Origin: Planctomycetia bacterium
Lineage (GTDB): Bacteria > Planctomycetota > UBA1135 > GCA-002686595
Length of the DNA stretch: 11,427 nt
Assembly (NCBI GenBank): GCA_005778045.1
Contig: SXKQ01000048.1
Span: 1-11,427 of the forward strand
Reading direction: 5' to 3'
Shown: piece after piece, positions 8,003-11,427 of the stretch
How positions within the stretch are numbered: position 1 is the stretch's first letter
How the letters are laid out: each line of letters begins with the position of its first letter
Notes under the pieces: generated by a model
What the model saw: only the letters and a program-made list of their open reading frames with translations
What the model was told of the DNA's origin: nothing
Databases searched by the model: none
Translations under genes and position numbers: made by a program

Positions 8003-8545
8003 CTAGGAAGCGGGGGTGCCCTCGCGCTCGCCCGCCCCGCCGCGCAGGCGCTCCACGGCCCAGGAAGCGAGCGGCAGGGCGAGCCCCCAGCACACGGAAA
8101 TGCCGAGGACCGAGGGCCACAGCGGCTCTCCGAAGGTCACGGCGCCGAGCCGCGCGCCGCCCCAATAGGAGCATGGCGCTCCAACCGCGCCGAAGGCCGC
8201 GAACCACGCGCGTCGCCGCGCGAGCCACGCCATCGAGCTGTCGAAGGTCATCGCGAACACGACCCACAGCGCGACGATCCAGGCCGGAGCGAGCGCACCT
8301 GCGATCGGCGTCCCGGCATAGGCGAGCCAGCCCATCCGCAACTGCAGCGTGTCGACCACCGTTCCAAGCCCGGCCGCGAGCGCGAGGGCCGCCAGCTCGC
8401 GCGCGGGACGTGCGACGCGCAGCAGCGCCCAGCCGAGGAACAGCGCCACCGACAGCGGACCCGCCCACTCATGCCCCCGCGCCGCGCCGAGCACGCATGC
8501 GAACCAGCACAGCTGGAAGCCGACGAAGTTCGTGAGCTTGCTCAC
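8003..8545 (-). CDS. DUF2878 family polytopic membrane protein
   Basis: A 180-residue hydrophobic protein whose N-terminus (KLTNFVGFQLCWFACVLGA) and the block VGAPCSYWGGARLGAV at about 121-136 match what I know of DUF2878. About five to six membrane helices can be seen: 8-22, 30-45, 50-65, 83-100, 113-125 and 144-165, with a hydrophilic C-terminal tail (RLRGGAGEREGTPAS). No catalytic motif is recognisable and the biochemical role is unknown. DUF2878 proteins commonly sit beside Cfa-like methyltransferases, DUF1365 and FAD oxidoreductases, so a part in acyl-lipid modification is inferred from context only. Start is GTG at 8545, nine bases after the cfa-like stop; only a weak ribosome site is visible, so translational coupling is likely. 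Confidence 0.85.
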   Translation of the reverse strand: MSKLTNFVGFQLCWFACVLGAARGHEWAGPLSVALFLGWALLRVARPARELAALALAAGLGTVVDTLQLRMGWLAYAGTPIAGALAPAWIVALWVVFAMTFDSSMAWLARRRAWFAAFGAVGAPCSYWGGARLGAVTFGEPLWPSVLGISVCWGLALPLASWAVERLRGGAGEREGTPAS

Positions 8546-8554
8546 ACCGCGCGC

Positions 8555-9847
8555 TCAGACGAGCCTGGGCAGCAGCGGCTCGCGCCGGTTGAGCGGCTTG
8601 GCGAGCAGCATCTGCACGTCTTGGATCGAGCGTTCCTCGAAGCCGCCCTCGCAGTAGCAGAGGTAGAACTCCCACATGCGCAGGAACTCCTCGCTGTGGC
8701 CGAGCGCGCGAATGCGCTCGGCATTCGTCGCCATGTTCTCGCGCCACCTGCGCAGGGTCGGGGCGTAGTGCGGCCCGATGTCCTCGAGGTGGTAGAGATT
8801 CATGTCGGTCACGCGCGCGACGCGATCCATGATCGCCGACGTCGACGGGATGCAGCTGCCGGGAAAGATGAAGCGCTGGATGAAGTCCACCGAGCGCAGC
8901 GCCTCGCGGTAGAGCGAGTCGCGGATCGTGATGGCCTGCAGCAGCATCATCCCGTCGGGCTTGAGCAGCTTCGAACAGGTCTCGAAGTACGTGTCGTACC
9001 AGCACTCGCCGACGGCCTCGATCATCTCGAGCGACACGAGCTTGTCGTAGCTGCCCGAGAGGTCGCGATAGTCCTCGAGCAGCACCGTCACGCGTTCCGC
9101 GAGGCCCGCCGCGCGCACGCGCTCTACCGCCTTCTCGTGCTGGCGCCGCGAGATCGTCGTCGTCGTGACGCGACAACCGAACTCGCGCGCCGCGTGCAGC
9201 GCCATCCCGCCCCAGCCCGTGCCGATCTCGAGCAGGTGATCAGTCGGCTGCAGGTCGAGCTTGCGGCAGATGCGGCCGAGGCGCGCGACCTGCGCCTCGT
9301 GCAGCGTCATGTCCGGACGCTCGAAGGCCGCGCACGAGTACATCATCGTCTCGTCGAGCCACAGCGCGTAGAACTCGTTGCCGATGTCGTAGTGCGCCGA
9401 GATGTTCTCGCGCGAGCCCGCGCGCGTGTTGTCGTGGCGGCGGTGCCACAGCCGCAGCGCCGCGGAGCCGAGCCGCGCGAAGCCGCGCTCCATGCCCTGC
9501 AGCACGTCGCGGTTGCGCACGAGGATGCGAATCACGCCCACGAGGTCATCGGTCGACCACGCGCCGTGGGCATAGGCCTCGCCGGCTCCAACACTGCCCT
9601 GCTTGGCGATGTCGAGGTACAGCTCCCCGTCGTGCACCTCGATCGTGGCGCTCGGTCCGCATGCGCCGCCGAAGACCTGCGAGCCGAGCTCGTCGCGCAG
9701 CACGAGCCGCCCCCATCGCAGGCCCGAGAAGCGCTCGTGCAGCTGGGAGCGCGCGAAGCGCTCGAGAGCGGTGAAGGGCCGGCTGCGCACCGTGCGCACG
9801 GGCGCGTCCGCGTGGCTGACCTGCTGGGTGAAGGCGGGGCTCGTCAT
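8555..9847 (-). CDS. Cyclopropane-fatty-acyl-phospholipid synthase-family SAM methyltransferase
   Basis: A 430-residue member of the Cfa/mycolic acid methyltransferase family, which moves a methyl(ene) group from S-adenosylmethionine to the double bond of a phospholipid acyl chain at the inner membrane surface. An N-terminal lipid-binding domain (about 25-125, with GSVGAGEAYAHGAWSTDDL at 84-102) precedes the methyltransferase fold: HYDIGNEFYALWLD at 152-165, MMYSCAAFE with Cys172 (equivalent to E. coli Cys139), SAM motif I LLEIGTGWGG at 205-214, TTTTISRRQHEKA at 228-240, LEMIEAVG with Glu277, FIFPGSCIPS at 326-335, Tyr361 and CYCEGGFEE near the end. The E. coli bicarbonate-site His266 appears as Gln304 (LLQAITI), a feature of the DUF1365-linked subfamily as I remember it, so the product may be a methylated rather than cyclopropane chain. 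ATG 9847 overlaps the DUF1365 stop (ATGA) and has GGAG eight bases upstream. Confidence 0.93.
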   Translation of the reverse strand: MTSPAFTQQVSHADAPVRTVRSRPFTALERFARSQLHERFSGLRWGRLVLRDELGSQVFGGACGPSATIEVHDGELYLDIAKQGSVGAGEAYAHGAWSTDDLVGVIRILVRNRDVLQGMERGFARLGSAALRLWHRRHDNTRAGSRENISAHYDIGNEFYALWLDETMMYSCAAFERPDMTLHEAQVARLGRICRKLDLQPTDHLLEIGTGWGGMALHAAREFGCRVTTTTISRRQHEKAVERVRAAGLAERVTVLLEDYRDLSGSYDKLVSLEMIEAVGECWYDTYFETCSKLLKPDGMMLLQAITIRDSLYREALRSVDFIQRFIFPGSCIPSTSAIMDRVARVTDMNLYHLEDIGPHYAPTLRRWRENMATNAERIRALGHSEEFLRMWEFYLCYCEGGFEERSIQDVQMLLAKPLNRREPLLPRLV

Positions 9848-10611
9848 GGATGATGCTCCGTCAGGGAGTCGGTGCGAGTGCGCGGGTGCTCGAAGAACGG
9901 CGCGCCCTTGAGCTTGAGCCGCAGGGCCTGCCAGTAGATGGCGGCCATGGAGCGCGCGGAAAAACCGGGGCACAGGCACAGGGCGCGCGCGAGGCCCGCG
10001 CCGTCGAGGGCGCGCCGGCGCATGGAGAGCCGCGCCTCGAACACCTCGCGACCGCCCTCGTAGTTGGTCATCTGCACGCCGAGCTCGTCGCCGAGCTCGC
10101 TGAAGTGCCAGACGTACTCCTGCCCCATGTCTTGAAACGGCGACACGTGGAAGCGCTTGGCGAAGCGCGCCCGCGCTCCCTCGCCGCCGCGCGCGTCGAG
10201 CACGTAGCTGTGCCGCTCGCCCCACGGGGTGTTGGTGATCTCGGCCACGATCGCGTCGAGCCGGTCCTGTGCGTCGAAGCAGTAGTAGAAGCTGACCGGG
10301 TTGAACACGTAGCCAAGGAAGCGCGGCTGCGCGAGCAGCACCACGCGACCCTCGGGCCGTCGTCCGAGTTCCTCGCGCACGCGCTCGCGCACGGCCGCGT
10401 CGAGCGCGAGGCCCGAGCCGACCCCGAGGTAGTCCTCGCGGCGGAGGCTGACGACGTTCGCGCTGCCGCTCGACCACAGCCAGCGTCCCGCGAATACCGT
10501 CTCGAGTTCCGCGAGGTCGAGCGCGAGCAGGAAGTGGCCGTACTCGAAGGCGTGCTCGACCCCGCCGATGCGCCGATGCCCCACGCGGCCGAAGTAAAGG
10601 GCGCTCCTCAC
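9844..10611 (-). CDS. DUF1365 domain protein
   Basis: A 255-residue protein that spans the whole DUF1365 family. Conserved blocks seen: the opening RSALYFGRVGHRR with VEHAFEYGHF, LRREDYLGVG, FLGYVFNPVSFYYC at about 98-111, IVAEITNTPWGERHSYVL at about 121-138, KRFHVSPFQDM at 152-162 and a C-terminal IYWQALRLKLKGAPFF. The function is not settled; the protein is nearly always encoded beside an FAD-dependent oxidoreductase and a Cfa-like methyltransferase, and is thought to help modify membrane acyl chains. The chosen start is GTG 10611-10609, which forms a GTGA overlap with the preceding gene and has GGAG eight bases upstream (10620-10623). A TTG two codons further up (10617) is only two bases from that GGAG and is less likely. 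The stop overlaps the Cfa-like start in ATGA, so all three upstream genes appear translationally coupled. Confidence 0.92.
   Translation of the reverse strand: MRSALYFGRVGHRRIGGVEHAFEYGHFLLALDLAELETVFAGRWLWSSGSANVVSLRREDYLGVGSGLALDAAVRERVREELGRRPEGRVVLLAQPRFLGYVFNPVSFYYCFDAQDRLDAIVAEITNTPWGERHSYVLDARGGEGARARFAKRFHVSPFQDMGQEYVWHFSELGDELGVQMTNYEGGREVFEARLSMRRRALDGAGLARALCLCPGFSARSMAAIYWQALRLKLKGAPFFEHPRTRTDSLTEHHP
9856..9859 (-). promoter_or_regulatory. Ribosome binding site of the Cfa-like gene
   Basis: GGAG eight bases upstream of ATG 9847-9845, inside the 3' end of the DUF1365 gene. It settles the start; the longer open frame reaching 10633 is only the DUF1365 gene read out of frame. Confidence 0.65.
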
Positions 10612-11427
10612 GACCAAGGCTCCAGGAGGACACGGCGGCCGGAGAGTCCCTCGACGACCCGCAGGCCGCTCATCACGCCATCCTCGTGGAAGCCGTAGCG
10701 CCAGTAGGCGCCGGCGTACCAGGTCCTGTTCACGCCGCTGACCTCACCATGGCGTCTCTGGGCGGCCACGGTCGGCAGGTCGAAGTGCGGGTGGTGGTAC
10801 GTCATGCGACTCAGGACCCTGGCGGGTTGGACGGCCTGAGAGTGGTTCAGGGTCGCGCAGAGCACTTCGGGGCAGTCGAGACCCTGCAACCTATTCAACC
10901 AATACGTCAAAGTCGCGCGGTGCAGATTTATTCGCTCCGTCCCCTGCGCCCCCGAACCTCGTCCGACGGGGTCGAGCAGGTGGTAGTTCCAGCTGGCCCA
11001 GACCTTGCGCCGCCGGGGGAGCAGGCGGGCGTCGGTGTGCAGCAGAGCCTCGTTCTCCTGGTAGCGGATGGCGCCGAGGACCGAGCGCTCGGCGGGGCTG
11101 GGGTCCGCGAGCAGAGAGAGCGCCGTGTCGCTGTGGGTGGCGATCACGACCTGGTCGAAGCGCCGCCGCTCGCCCCGCGGCAGCTCGAGCTCGACCCCGT
11201 CTGGCAGGCGCCGGATCGAGCGCACGGGGGTGTCGACGTGGACGCGGCCGGCGAAGGGCCGGATCAGGGCCTCGACGTAGCGCGCCGAGCCGCCCTCGAC
11301 CACGCGCCAGACGGGCCGTCCCTCGACCTGCAGGAACCCGTGGTTGTGGAAGAAGCGCGCGAAGAAGCGCGCCGGGAAGGCGAGCATCTCGTCGGGCGAA
11401 GCCGACCAGATCGCCGCCCCCATCGGC
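10608..11427 (-). CDS. FAD/NAD(P)-dependent amine-oxidase-like oxidoreductase, C-terminal 272 residues (5' end outside window)
   Basis: The visible part is the C-terminal portion of an NAD(P)-binding flavoprotein of the amine oxidase/protoporphyrinogen-oxidase-like type found beside DUF1365 and Cfa genes. It enters the window at PMGAAIWSASPDEMLAFPA, a block typical of this subfamily, then shows a substrate-domain region HNHGFLQVEGRPVWRVVEGG, the FAD-domain return strand FDQVVIATHSDTALSLL, KVWASWNYHLL, LNRLQGLDCPEVLCATLN and the closing C-terminal GVMSGLRVVEGLSGRRVLL in which the FAD fold is completed. The Rossmann GxGxxG is outside the window. It probably desaturates or otherwise oxidises an acyl chain before or after methylation by the Cfa-like enzyme; this is inferred from the neighbourhood. 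TGA 10608-10610 overlaps the DUF1365 GTG. A short stretch about 10891-10935 is clearly poorer in GC than the rest, yet the frame and family similarity stay intact. Confidence 0.92.
   Translation of the reverse strand, partial: PMGAAIWSASPDEMLAFPARFFARFFHNHGFLQVEGRPVWRVVEGGSARYVEALIRPFAGRVHVDTPVRSIRRLPDGVELELPRGERRRFDQVVIATHSDTALSLLADPSPAERSVLGAIRYQENEALLHTDARLLPRRRKVWASWNYHLLDPVGRGSGAQGTERINLHRATLTYWLNRLQGLDCPEVLCATLNHSQAVQPARVLSRMTYHHPHFDLPTVAAQRRHGEVSGVNRTWYAGAYWRYGFHEDGVMSGLRVVEGLSGRRVLLEPWS
10620..10623 (-). promoter_or_regulatory. Ribosome binding site that decides the DUF1365 start
   Basis: GGAG stands eight bases from GTG 10611 and only two from TTG 10617, so it favours the GTG start, which also gives the family's usual N-terminus. 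Confidence 0.6.

Noticed and set aside
7992..8468. Upstream extension of the corA frame to an ATG at 8468
   Set aside because: The extra residues are an out-of-frame reading of the DUF2878 gene and do not resemble CorA; ATG 7991 gives the family length.
9848..10633. Upstream extension of the Cfa-like frame to 10633
   Set aside because: It lies over the DUF1365 gene in another frame, is Arg-rich, and the GGAG/ATG pair at 9859-9845 gives a good start.

Overview
The window is GC-rich (about 69% by eye) bacterial chromosome from a Gram-negative, outer-membrane-bearing organism. It carries a TamA/BamA-type barrel protein, TamB, a lipoprotein-type signal and FabI. The codon bias and the style of the FabI tail and Omp85 loop motif would fit a high-GC lineage such as Myxococcota/deltaproteobacteria or Planctomycetota, but the sequence alone does not settle this.

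Layout. The left edge holds the last 75 codons of a plus-strand fabI (enoyl-ACP reductase). Everything else is on the minus strand. In transcription order (right to left) it reads: C-terminal part of an FAD-dependent amine-oxidase-like protein; DUF1365 protein; Cfa-like SAM methyltransferase; DUF2878 membrane protein; CorA-type divalent cation channel; TamB; a TamA/BamA-like Omp85 protein; and a decayed small gene whose stop shares a CTAG tetranucleotide with the fabI stop. Spacing is very tight: 4-nt overlaps at three junctions, and gaps of 9, 11, 30 and 53 nt at the others. I see no terminator or promoter inside the array, so the minus-strand genes look like one long transcription unit whose promoter lies beyond the right edge.

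How the genes may work together. The first four genes resemble a recurrent lipid-modification cassette (FAD oxidoreductase, DUF1365, Cfa-family methyltransferase, DUF2878) that acts on acyl chains of membrane phospholipids. The tamB and tamA-like pair builds or feeds the outer membrane. TamB is an AsmA-like bridging protein implicated in phospholipid transport. Together with fabI next door, the segment reads as an envelope-lipid island: make fatty acids, modify acyl chains in the inner membrane, move lipids or proteins to the outer membrane. That combined reading is an inference from gene order.

Most notable points: (1) a small membrane-anchored gene at about 226-781 broken by two apparent single-base losses and one in-frame TGA; (2) an Omp85 protein with a lipobox, four apparent POTRA domains and a VRSF instead of VRGF/Y motif; (3) a Cfa-like enzyme with Gln where E. 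coli Cfa has its bicarbonate-site His; (4) the fusion of a lipid-modification cassette to tamB/tamA through corA. No CRISPR, tRNA, rRNA, IS element or phage gene is seen. The genes are individually recognisable families, so I do not claim a wholly new system.
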